DNA from: Gonium pectorale
Taxonomy: Eukaryota > Chlorophyta > Chlorophyceae > Chlamydomonadales > Volvocaceae
NCBI GenBank assembly: GCA_001584585.1
Contig: LSYV01000014.1
Coordinates: 1,288,787 to 1,302,109, forward strand
DNA: 13,323 bases
Reading direction: 5' to 3'
Shown here: piece after piece, positions 1 through 7,651 of the stretch
How positions within the stretch are numbered: position 1 is the stretch's first letter
Layout: every line of letters starts with the position of its first letter
Translations under genes and position numbers: made by a program
The notes under the pieces: model-generated
Seen by the model: only the letters and a program-made list of their open reading frames with translations
The model's database searches: none
Told to the model about the DNA's origin: nothing

Positions 1-150
1 AATTCTCTCTGGGGTGACCCTATGCAATGCCGTGCTGGGGTGCGCCTAGTCTGGTCCTACGTGCATCGCATGTGGGCTGGTACATGTCTCCCGGCCCCCC
101 GCCCACCCAGCCCCCCGACCCGTTGTCTCACCTACAAGCACCGGTAAAGC

Positions 151-181
151 GAGCCGCGCCAGGCGGAGCCGCGCCAGGCGG
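151..181. repeat. 15-bp tandem duplication, two exact copies
   Basis: The unit GAGCCGCGCCAGGCG occurs at 151-165 and again, without spacing, at 166-180. It is followed by one more G, so the shifted unit AGCCGCGCCAGGCGG also repeats exactly. It sits in apparently non-coding sequence and looks like replication slippage. Confidence 0.9.
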
Positions 182-385
182 TGTGTATGTGTGTATAACG
201 GGCGGGGGGAGAACAGGGGCTGGGGCGACAAGAACAGCGACAGGTGCTGGCTGGACCCGGCGTCCTTTTCGCACCGTGGACATGGTCGCATGTTAGTGGA
301 AAACCCTGCCCGTCCCCAGCAAGCCTAGGTTCCCAAACTCACCTCCGGCTTGGCAGCTGATGGCGCGCTGATGTTGAAAAGAAAC

Positions 386-428
386 AACGCATACGACGAG
401 CGTAAGCGCGAAAGTGATGATGTCGTTG
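386..428. repeat. Copy 1 of a 43-bp dispersed repeat
   Basis: Positions 386-413 match 12582-12609 base for base over 28 bp. The match continues to 428/12624 with only three differences, all G/A. The core contains an imperfect hairpin: on the plus strand CGCATACG, then a 5-nt spacer, then CGTAAGCG. Both copies lie in apparently intronic DNA and in the same orientation relative to the window. It is probably a remnant of a short interspersed element; I do not recognise the family. Confidence 0.85.
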
Positions 429-523
429 ACTGTCCTGGACATGTTATAACATAAGAAACGTGTTGCGTGTGTTTTGAGGGCCACCCATGGCACCCACTGG
501 ACCCAGCTCCAGTGTGCGCGCTG

Positions 524-538
524 GTGTGTGTGTGTGTG
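524..538. repeat. GT dinucleotide microsatellite
   Basis: This is an uninterrupted GT run of about seven and a half units, next to further TG-rich sequence up to about 544. It lies about 60 bp before the splice acceptor at 600. Confidence 0.9.
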
Positions 539-600
539 CATGTGACCTACACTGTCTAATGTCCGCACTGGCTGGGCCCTCCCTCCCCCCTGCCTCACAG

Positions 601-699
601 GTGACGGAACTGGCGGGTCTGGACAACATGGAGCACGGCGGGCCAGCCTACCCGGAGTTCAACCTCGTGCCCTACACAGCGGGCAGCACAGAGCGGTAG
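601..699 (+). CDS. Probable terminal exon of an unidentified plus-strand gene (partial)
   Basis: The exon follows a strong acceptor (C/T-rich tract then CAG at 598-600). It reads 32 residues in phase 0, beginning VTELAGLDNMEHG, including the stretch AYPEFNLVPYTAG and ending at a TAG stop at 697-699. I do not recognise the protein; upstream exons lie outside the window or cannot be identified. A second phase is open further, to about 870, but its translation is arginine/alanine/glycine-rich and looks like GC-driven noise, so phase 0 is preferred. Phase 2 hits a stop at once. The G/T-rich sequence that follows agrees with a plus-strand transcript ending here. The exon call rests on the acceptor and the protein-like composition only. 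Confidence 0.35.
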   Translation: MTELAGLDNMEHGGPAYPEFNLVPYTAGSTER

Positions 700-2705
700 C
701 GGCGGCCCGTCAAGCGTCAAGCCGCGCGCGACTCATCGGGCCGGCACGCGCGGTTCCGCGTCAACGGCGGGCATCCGTCTGGATCGGCGGCGTCGACGAG
801 CCCCTGGAGGACCGCAGAAGCGGTACTGGTGGCGGTTGGCGGAATCGACGGCTGCAGTGGGATTTCTAGGCGCCGTCGCAAGGTCAGCTGGTTCCTGATC
901 GCGGCTGGGCCAGCGGCCGAAGCGGAGGCTACGTGTAATGGGGAAGATGGTCAAGCCGGCCGCTGCGCGTCAAAAGCGGTACCAAGCGGTATAATGACAA
1001 CTGCGTGCGGCCTGGGCCGGCAGCGGCGCCGGCACCATCGACAGCGCCGGCCACAAAGGCTGCGATGGCTGAAGGACTCACACCGCAAAGCCCGTTTCCA
1101 CGGCGTTGCGGCGAGCTGCGACGGAGCCGCCTGCGCCCGCGTCTAGTGTGCCAGGCCACGCGCTGTGCGCTCTCGCTGCGACCTTTGCCGATGCCACCGG
1201 CAGCGGCAGCATTTTCTGGAGAACTTGGCAGCAAGGTCGTTGGGGCGCTGCGGCGCCGGCGTGCACGGCATGCGGTGCTGGAGGCCGTCTGGAGCACTGG
1301 GGGCACTAGGCGCGAGAGGGCGGCCGTGATGGGGAGCGCATGCATATGATTATTTAGGGCTCAGTTGGGCGGTGGGTGGTCTTCCCAGTGTGCCCGCTCC
1401 TCGCCGCCACCGCCGATGGGGATGGCTCCGGCGGTGAGCATGGCGGTACTTATTTGACTGGCCGCGGCTGCGGTGCAATGCTGGCGCGCCGGACGGGTCG
1501 GGCTGCGGGTCGGGTGCTGCCCGTGGGCCGCGCCTGTGTGGGCGCAGGGTGGCATGGAGCCCCTCGGGCCCTCGGGCCCTGCACCGAGAGAGGCCGTGCG
1601 CACATGCGGATTCTTCGCCGCCTGGCCGACGAGCCCCGGCTCGTGAGCCGATACCAAGGGATTGGGCATGCGCCTGTTGCTTGGTGGATTGATGGATTGA
1701 CTTCCTGGCAGCGGATGGGGACACGGGGAGCATGAGTAAGGGAGGGCGGAAGGCCGGGCGTTGTAGCGACAGGCCGACGGGGGGTGAAAGGGTGGAACCC
1801 AATGATTGCGCCAAGCGGACGGGGGTTGCACGTGGCAGGGGCTGGCGGGTTGGCCGGCGGGCGCGCCGCCGCATGGTTGTGGCTTGCGCTTATGAGCGAT
1901 TTGGGAGCGGGAGAAAATGGGATGGAAATTGCATGCTGCATGGTGCAGTGCAATAAACTTGACACGGCGCCGGCACAACATAACGAGGCCAGGCTCGAGT
2001 CCGGCTGATCTAAACATCAAGGATTGGCACACACAAGAGAGGCTGTTGGCGGAATACGGCGGGCGTTTCGGCAGCAGGCTCCTGTTGCTGGTGGCATCGC
2101 TGCATGTGTTGGAGGGGGGCAGGCACCGGTGCGGCTGCGCCGTACACAGATTGTACGGGAGGGCCTCCCTGGGTGTCGTGCATACACGTGTGTGGGACTT
2201 GGAAGGTGCCCGGGAGGCGGATTTGGCACTCACTATGCCGAGGACGCGCCGTTGCAGTGAACTGTTGGAGGCGGCATGGCGTGCGCTCCGCCTTGAAGGC
2301 CCGATGAGTTGTGCTTAAGCTAATATCGTTTTGCAAATCGTGCACTTCAGGTTTCGGAGGGTGCGTGGGACGTGGAGCGTACTGTTGCAAGGGACTTCTT
2401 CAATTGCCCTCATTGCTAAATGGGGCAAAGCGCGAATACAGTGTTTGCGTATGGTGGACGCAATTCGTGTGGCGGTTTCCAATGACCAGTCACGATGCAA
2501 CGTTCACCTGTCGGGGGTGCATCTGTTGTGCTTATGGTGTATGTGTCGCTAAGGGTTGCGTCCTGGAGCTGCGGTGCTTAATGTGGTCGCTACATGCAGG
2601 AGTGTGCGAGGGAGGCGTGTGGCCGTACAGCGATATGAGCCGGGTTTATGGATACAAATGACCTTGCGGCCGACGTTCGAGTGCATAATGTAAACATAGA
2701 AACTC
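700..2705 (+). other. Putative long 3' UTR of the left-hand gene; no supported CDS
   Basis: From about 1350 to 2700 the plus strand is clearly G/T-rich, as is usual for 3' UTRs in volvocine algae, and it ends near a TGTAA motif at 2689-2693. An earlier TGTAA at 934-938 could end a shorter transcript, leaving 950-2700 unexplained. The part from about 700 to 1350 is GC-rich without clear strand bias and contains many short CGG/CCG-type repeats. Long open frames on both strands lack domains. The best plus-strand candidate is the frame at 1917-2318, which has an ATG in reasonable context but no recognisable product. The assignment to one UTR is inference from composition. Confidence 0.35.
2689..2693 (+). 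terminator. TGTAA poly(A) signal, candidate
   Basis: TGTAA is the usual polyadenylation motif in Chlamydomonas and Volvox. This copy lies at the point where the plus strand changes from G/T-rich to C/A-rich, as expected at the end of a plus-strand transcript that meets a convergent gene. Cleavage would fall about 10-20 nt further right. Confidence 0.45.
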
Positions 2706-2945
2706 CTTTCTCGCCGCTTTCAGTCTGCATGCATGCTATTCGCCTGGGAGGCAGGATAACGGCGGGTTGCACATCCGTCATAGCCGTGGCACCATGGACA
2801 AATGCAAACCGCAGGTGGCATAAAGCGTCGCGATTGCTCTCTATGCCCCGCTTCAGCCGCTGAGGCAGGGCGGGCGGGAACAACAGCGTCCAACGTCCGA
2901 AGTATAGCGTGCCTGGCTAAGACCAAGACAGCCTGCGAGTAGGCT
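2706..2945. other. Short convergent intergenic region
   Basis: This lies between the candidate end of the plus-strand transcript and the likely end of the lipase transcript on the minus strand. No TGTAA occurs on the minus strand between 2700 and 4517. The variant TGTAG (plus-strand CTACA at 2944-2948) is a possible substitute signal. I see no gene here. Confidence 0.3.
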
Positions 2946-3404
2946 ACATGCGGGTTATCGTTCATACTAGTTCTTATAGTCACATTGAGCTGCAAGGCGC
3001 CTTCATGCTGGTCGCGAGTGAGGTGCTCATAACACGGGCACTCGCAAACACACGCAGCTCGTCCTCCACTGCTATAGCTTCGCCACAGTCCTTGCGCGCT
3101 TGCTCGCACCTAGCCCGCCTGTTCACACGGTCGAGCTTCGCCTCCCAGCAACACAGCCCACAGCGCGTGTGCGTCCCATGCTGGCTAGGCTCCACTTAAG
3201 ATGATGCAAAATGGAAACGCTGCAATTGGTGGGCCCCACCTCTACGATGCACCATGCACAGGGCCGCCCATCCATCTTCACCCAGGCGACAAGGAGGGGT
3301 ACACAGCACCGAGCACAACGTTGCAAACAGGCTGCATCAAGCCCTCGTTCTCGCAACGCACCCACTTCAAGCCACTAAGCACGGGCCCGCCTGCCGCCCT
3401 ACCC

Positions 3405-3455
3405 CAGAGCACAGCATGCGTCAGAGCACAGCGTACGTCAGAGGACAGCATACGC
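3405..3455. repeat. Three tandem copies of a 17-bp unit
   Basis: The units are CAGAGCACAGCATGCGT (3405-3421), CAGAGCACAGCGTACGT (3422-3438) and CAGAGGACAGCATACGC (3439-3455). They diverge at a few positions, mostly by G/A changes. The array lies in the putative 3' UTR of the lipase gene. Confidence 0.9.
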
Positions 3456-3897
3456 TGTGGGGCAGATGTAGGGACTGCGCGGCGCAACGCTTCATACGCC
3501 CCAACCCCGGATGCGAGGCGTGCGCGCCGTCGTCGTTGCTACCCTCCTTCGATGTGCGCTGCAGCCCGGCCCCTGCCCTGCCAGTACCAGCGCACTGCAC
3601 ACGACGCGACAAGAGGAGGGTCCCTCTCTCCCGTGGTTCCACCCTTCTTCGTTCTCCTCCCTGCAACCTTCCCCGCAGTAACAAGGGTGCCGTGCACGAC
3701 AACGGCCGACAGCCAGCAGCCGCCCAGCTCAGAGTTTTCTGCGATCAAGCTGTCAACGAACGTACCAAGCTGTCCCAGGGCCGCCGGTAGGGGCCCCAAG
3801 CCGGCCGACATGCCGACATCGGAAACCCAGCACTGCTGCGTTACGGTATTCAGCCCCGTCTTCAACAAGTAGTATCCAAGCAAAGGCCGCCGCATGC

Positions 3898-3914
3898 CCG
3901 TACGCAGCGTACGG
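3898..3914. repeat. Perfect inverted repeat, 7-bp arms with 3-nt loop
   Basis: CCGTACG at 3898-3904 and CGTACGG at 3908-3914 flank CAG, forming a compact hairpin. It lies in the putative 3' UTR of the lipase gene. No T-run follows on either strand. Confidence 0.8.
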
Positions 3915-4517
3915 TACCGTTGGCGCTTTGCGTAAAAGAGCAAAGTGGCCCGCAGCATCACCAACTCAACGTAATCAGTGCCCTAGCGCTCAAGGGTCCA
4001 TCAGCCTACCTAGCCAGGAAGACAGCGCACTGAATAAACACATGTCAACATTCGAGGCAGACCTCCGCGAAAGCGAGGACCCTCGTTGGGCAGGCACGCC
4101 CCTCTCCAACAGTTGGCTCACGAACTCTCAGCTCACACTGGCGATGCAACGCTTGATGCTTTCAAAACTTCGCGGCCCAAGGCTGGGCAATCTGGTCCAC
4201 ACCAAGAGATGCGTACTTCATACTCTCTTCGTGGGATGTGTACTTGTCGTTCAGGCGCTTTGAGCGACCCATGGGACGGTCAATTCCAAACCTACGCAAG
4301 CAACGGGAGTCAAACAAGCCCTAAGCAGGCAGCCGCCGCCTTGCGCCTCCCACAGCCCCAGCAGCATCCATTCCCTGCCCTCGGCACGTTGCCGGCACCT
4401 CTGCAACACCTGCCAACGCACGCCGCCATGAACCCGCAACTGATCACTCCACCGCTCTCGCTGCCCGGCCACGCGCGGCGTCGCGGGATAGATTGCCACG
4501 GCAACTGTCAAGTGGGA

Positions 4518-7295
4518 TCACGCGGAGATGAGGCGCGGGGCCACGGCGGCGGGCATGTTGGTCAGCGCCCACGTGCGCGCGTCACGCTTGCCCTTCTCCA
4601 CCAGGAACAGCAGCGTCTCCTCGGATGCCGGCTCAAAGGCCCAGCTGAGCATGGTTCGCATGTCATGGGGCCACGGCTCGTACGTGTCCGGACTGCGGCA
4701 GTCGGTGGGGGGGGGGACGGGCAGCAGCGGGGCTAGGCAGGCGGGCGGGCATGGGGAGGAGGACGAGCACGGGGATAGCGAGGATCCGAAAGCAGCACCA
4801 AAGGCACAGGGAGGGGCAAAGGTAGAGATCAAAACTGTTAGGTGCAGTCCAAAGGGCGACGCGGTACCGCAACCCGTATGCAGCAGCAGTGCTGTGTGGG
4901 CGCCCCCCAACCCTGGCGGGTATGTGGCGTGCAACGCTCAGTCCACTGCAAGCCGGAGAAGCGGCATGTAGAGAAGGCCGGCGAAGCCCACGCGGCGTTG
5001 ACGTCCCATTACCACACCAGGGAAGGCACAACCACCGTCTTGCTAGCTCATTAAATGAGCGGACCCGCCTGCCAAGGATCCAAGCTCATCGCGCGCTTAA
5101 TCCGAGGGCGACCCGCAGACTAGGCCAAGGCCACGGGAAGGAAGGCACTGGTGCGGAGATGTTCGCTGCAACGACGTTATCCGAGGCCAGCCAGTGCAAA
5201 GCGACGGACAAGGCGCACCTGAGGCTGACGTTGGGGAAGGCGCGGAGCTGCTGTGAGGGGAAGCAGGATATCTTGTGGCACACGTCCGTGGGCGTCGAGG
5301 GGATGAAGTTCGTGATGCCTGGTGGGTTGGGAGGAGGGACATGCGGTGCGGCCAGCAGCAAGGGATAAGGGGGTGGAGTGCACCAATACCGTGGGCCTGT
5401 ACCGTGGTGTGGGAGCGCGTCCATGCGCTGCTGCTGCAAGGTCAACGCTGTGTCGAGTTGTTGGACACTGCCCGTGCGCCAGACCACCCACCGCCGTCAA
5501 AGTAGACCCCGTCCCGGTACATGGTGAAGAGGCTCCCTGCGGCGTACGACACACGGCGCAGGGCCAAACAACGGTGAGGTCCGGTTGCGGGAGGCAGGTG
5601 AGGGCTTCCTGTCAGATCGGACGTGTCACACGGGACGCGCGAATGATCTATTGCGCAGTTCCGCCCAGACGGAAAGATTTTCCAGGCAAGCGGACACAGA
5701 CCCGCGGGCCCGCACACACATCCGTGATCCGTGTCCGCACCCGGAGATTGGCGAACGCGGCTGCCGTAGGCCCCCAAGCCCGGCTGCTGCCCTGCGGTCC
5801 CGCCGCTCACCGTCGAACCAGTAGGGGATGTGGCTGGAGACCAGCAGCGTGTCGATTACGTCCCGCCGGCTCCGAAAGCTGCTGATCTGGGTTGGTTTGT
5901 GGGTGTGCGGGAGTAATGTGTGCTGAAAGTGCGAGTGGCATGCTACGAAAGGGACACCATGCAACCACGCGAGGAAGGCCCCTAGCTGGCAGCAGCCCGC
6001 ATAGCTCCGCCAACCGCCCCGTCGCGCACACCGCACCGCACCGTCTGCGGCTGCAGCTCCGGCCACAGGCGCGTGACTGCGAGGAAGGCGCGGCCCTCGC
6101 AGCGCTCGTGGATGTCGTCCGGCAGCGCGGCCTCCAGCACGCGGCGGAGGACGGACTTGAGGCGAGTGCGCGTTCCGCCGGCCCGGCAGTCCTGTGATGG
6201 CGTCGCGGGGCGGGGTAGCTTAGCGAAAGAGGTGCCAGTGCGCAAGCTGCCATGGCGGGAAGTGGAGGCACCCCGGCAGTAGCCGGGTCCAGGCCCGAAA
6301 AAACCATTACACGTGGCTTGAGCACGCGGAAAGCGCAACTCCTGCCAACCCTGGCGCTGTCCGGTCGTTCCAGACACGCTGGCCTGTTTCCACAGGCAAC
6401 ACCAAATTGCAAATGCGGATTTGACATACGGTAGCATCGGACGCCGCTGTCAACCCAGCTACGCAGACGGAACGCGGCGACGCGACCCACCCTCGCTAGG
6501 TCCAGGAACGCATTCATTAGCTGCTCCTCGCTCAGTCCGCTCTTGGTGCACACCGCCACGATGCTGCCCGCGCTGGCGCCTGCCACGGGGGTCTCGGGCC
6601 GCAGCACGCCCGCGTCCTATAGGGAATGCAGGCGGGGCGTGAGTGACCCGGGCACCCCGATGGAGCGCACTGGTAAGGAAGGGCTGTGCGCTATGACGAA
6701 CCCGAGGGTAGCAAAAATACCAAGCTACCCACATAGGCATGTGTATGCGTTCTTTGTGTTGAGACAGCGCAGCAAACTGGCAACCCTAGCCGTCCAGTGA
6801 GTGCAGCCATCGTGGCTGAGCGCAAGGGCCGTGTAAACATGCCATTGCATGTTGAATATAGGTATTCGGGTGGCAGAGGCCGGACTGCCCCGGGCTTCCA
6901 CATACTTGACCCCAGGCACACATACACATGCCCCTAAATGCACATCCTTCACACGCAACGTTGCCATATAAACTTGCCAATCCCACCTGTAGCTGCAGAG
7001 CCACGCCGAGAAAGTAGGGAAACAGGAGGCCACCGGCTGAAAACCCAAAGCCGTACTCCGTAGAGACAAGAGGAGCATCTCCATCTGAAGCCGTAGCAAG
7101 CGACGTAGCCGTGAGCGCGGGCGCTCGCTCTGCAGAGCGCAAACGCCAATCGATGTCTAGCCGCTGTGGTTTCGACGAATGCAGAGAGCTGCGAGATGTT
7201 GCTGCATGCAATATAGGGCAGCGCGCTCGCTCCGAGCTCTGTGGGCTGGCTGGCTGGGAAGACCGTTGAGCGCGTCTGTGGCTGAGGGCGCGCAT
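4518..7295 (-). CDS. Patatin-like phospholipase / lipase (PNPLA-type), seven exons, complete
   Basis: Exons in transcript order: 7295-6987, 6616-6491, 6191-6042, 5886-5811, 5536-5492, 5318-5219 and 4692-4518. They sum to 981 nt, 326 residues plus TGA, and all phases agree. Patatin family enzymes hydrolyse acyl esters of phospholipids or neutral lipids with a Ser/Asp dyad. Seen here: oxyanion-loop region FSAGGLLFPYFLGV at about residues 85-98; nucleophile elbow GASAG with Ser118; SSFRSRRDVI then HIPYWFDG at about 197-221; catalytic Asp234 in FDGG. The C-terminal part has APDTYEPWP-like sequence (SPDTYEPWPHDMRTMLSW). The first 75 or so residues are rich in Arg, Ser and Ala with few acidic residues, which suggests a plastid transit peptide (inference). 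Start: first ATG in a plausible context (A at -3); in-frame ATGs at 7355 and 7379 are alternatives. The third exon's donor (GTGCGG) is the least certain; GTGCGG-like donors overlap nearby. A run of ten C residues (minus strand) precedes the last acceptor. The overall layout resembles animal ATGL/PNPLA proteins more than plant tuber patatins. The substrate cannot be told. Confidence 0.88.
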
Positions 7296-7465
7296 GATGC
7301 CCCGGCCGGATAAGTTCTGCTCACTCAGTGCGATGACGCCAATGAGGCGTGTCATCCGACCGTGACCATGCCCAACCATGCCAACTGACTTCGCTTTGTA
7401 CGGGCTGGGGTGCAAGACTTGCAGCTTTTTACTTCGTATCCCTTGTAACATCGTTTCGAACACAA
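7296..7465. promoter_or_regulatory. Head-to-head intergenic region, probable bidirectional promoter
   Basis: Only 170 bp separate the chosen ATG of the lipase (minus) from the ATG of the 61-aa ORF (plus), so both 5' UTRs and promoters must share it. It contains an imperfect palindrome at 7333-7355: ATGACGCC, AATGA, GGCGT, GTCAT, with a 2-nt bulge. Within it lie TGACG (a bZIP-type core) and CCAAT at 7339-7343. A near-duplicate 10-mer follows: CCATGCCCAA at 7366-7375 and CCATGCCAAC at 7376-7385. No clear TATA box is visible. If the lipase starts at an upstream ATG, part of this is coding. Confidence 0.45.
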
Positions 7466-7651
7466 ATGGGAATCTTTAAGGAGTTCTATTCCTTGACGCG
7501 CGTCGCGGTGCGTCTTATGAAGGAGCGCCCACAAGCCATTAGAAAGAGCCTAGAGCAGGCGCAGAAGTCCACTAGACCCGACGTACCGGAATCAGTATAC
7601 CGGCGGAATCTGGAGCGCTGGCGTCAGCGGGAACGTTTCTCAGAGAGCTGA
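7466..7651 (+). CDS. Hypothetical small protein, 61 aa
   Basis: The ORF starts at ATG 7466 (context CACAAATGGG) with MGIFKEFYSLTRVAVRLMKE, continues through ARPD-like sequence (STRPDVPESVYRRNLERWRQ), and ends ERFSES at a TGA. It is highly charged, has no signal peptide or membrane segment, and is predicted by eye to be mostly amphipathic helix with a basic, helical N-terminal half. I do not recognise the family. Reasons to believe it: mixed but protein-like composition, a divergent position from the lipase, and a G/T-rich plus strand downstream that looks like its 3' UTR. The frame stays open upstream to 7349, but without an ATG. It could instead be the last exon of a longer gene: an acceptor-like GCAG lies at about 7421-7424. 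It might be a short organellar assembly-type protein, but that is a guess. Confidence 0.45.
   Translation: MGIFKEFYSLTRVAVRLMKERPQAIRKSLEQAQKSTRPDVPESVYRRNLERWRQRERFSES

Larger units (their letters stand above)
1..600 (+). other. Probable intron and non-coding sequence upstream of the left-hand terminal exon
   Basis: I see no convincing coding exon here. The stretch ends in a good plus-strand splice acceptor: a C/T-rich tract at about 577-597 followed by CAG at 598-600. It therefore reads as the 3' part of an intron belonging to the gene whose last exon starts at 601. It holds a 15-bp tandem duplication, a dispersed repeat copy, a short palindrome and a GT microsatellite, all listed separately. 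The open frames on both strands here have no recognisable domain and are low in complexity. A donor-like GTAAAG at about 143 is not preceded by recognisable coding sequence. No 5' splice site can be assigned inside the window. Confidence 0.4.
2946..4517 (-). other. Putative 3' UTR of the patatin-like gene
   Basis: The minus strand is G/T-rich (plus strand C/A-rich) throughout, directly downstream of the lipase stop codon at 4518-4520, which is how 3' UTRs look in this group. Long open frames exist on both strands, notably 3201-3872 (+) and 3539-3964 (-), but they overlap each other antiparallel and carry no recognisable domain. The stretch contains a triple 17-bp tandem repeat and a compact hairpin, listed separately. 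The left end is uncertain. Confidence 0.4.

Noticed and set aside
1361..2233. 290-codon open frame on the minus strand
   Set aside because: Rich in Pro, Ser, Arg, Ala and His with no domain; overlapping frames are open on both strands, and the plus strand has the G/T bias of a UTR. It reflects few stop codons in GC-rich DNA.
1917..2318. 133-aa plus-strand frame with an ATG in reasonable context
   Set aside because: Partly protein-like in composition, but no recognisable family, no splice evidence, and located inside a G/T-rich UTR-like tract. Kept as a possibility in the findings only.
2311..2661. 116-aa cysteine-rich plus-strand frame
   Set aside because: The Cys/Trp/Val/Gly richness is what G/T-rich UTR sequence gives in any frame; the start is not an ATG and there is no Cys spacing pattern of a known family.
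3201..3872. 223-aa plus-strand frame starting with ATG
   Set aside because: Low-complexity Pro/Thr/Ala/Arg-rich translation on the C/A-rich strand opposite a presumed 3' UTR. No domain, and another long frame is open antiparallel.
3539..3964. 141-aa minus-strand frame with some hydrophobic segments
   Set aside because: Starts from a non-ATG codon, no recognisable motif, no splice sites linking it to the lipase gene. Read as UTR, although its middle part is the most protein-like of the region.
4086..4736. 216-aa plus-strand frame
   Set aside because: Overlaps the last lipase exon antisense; it is a shadow of that exon plus UTR sequence.
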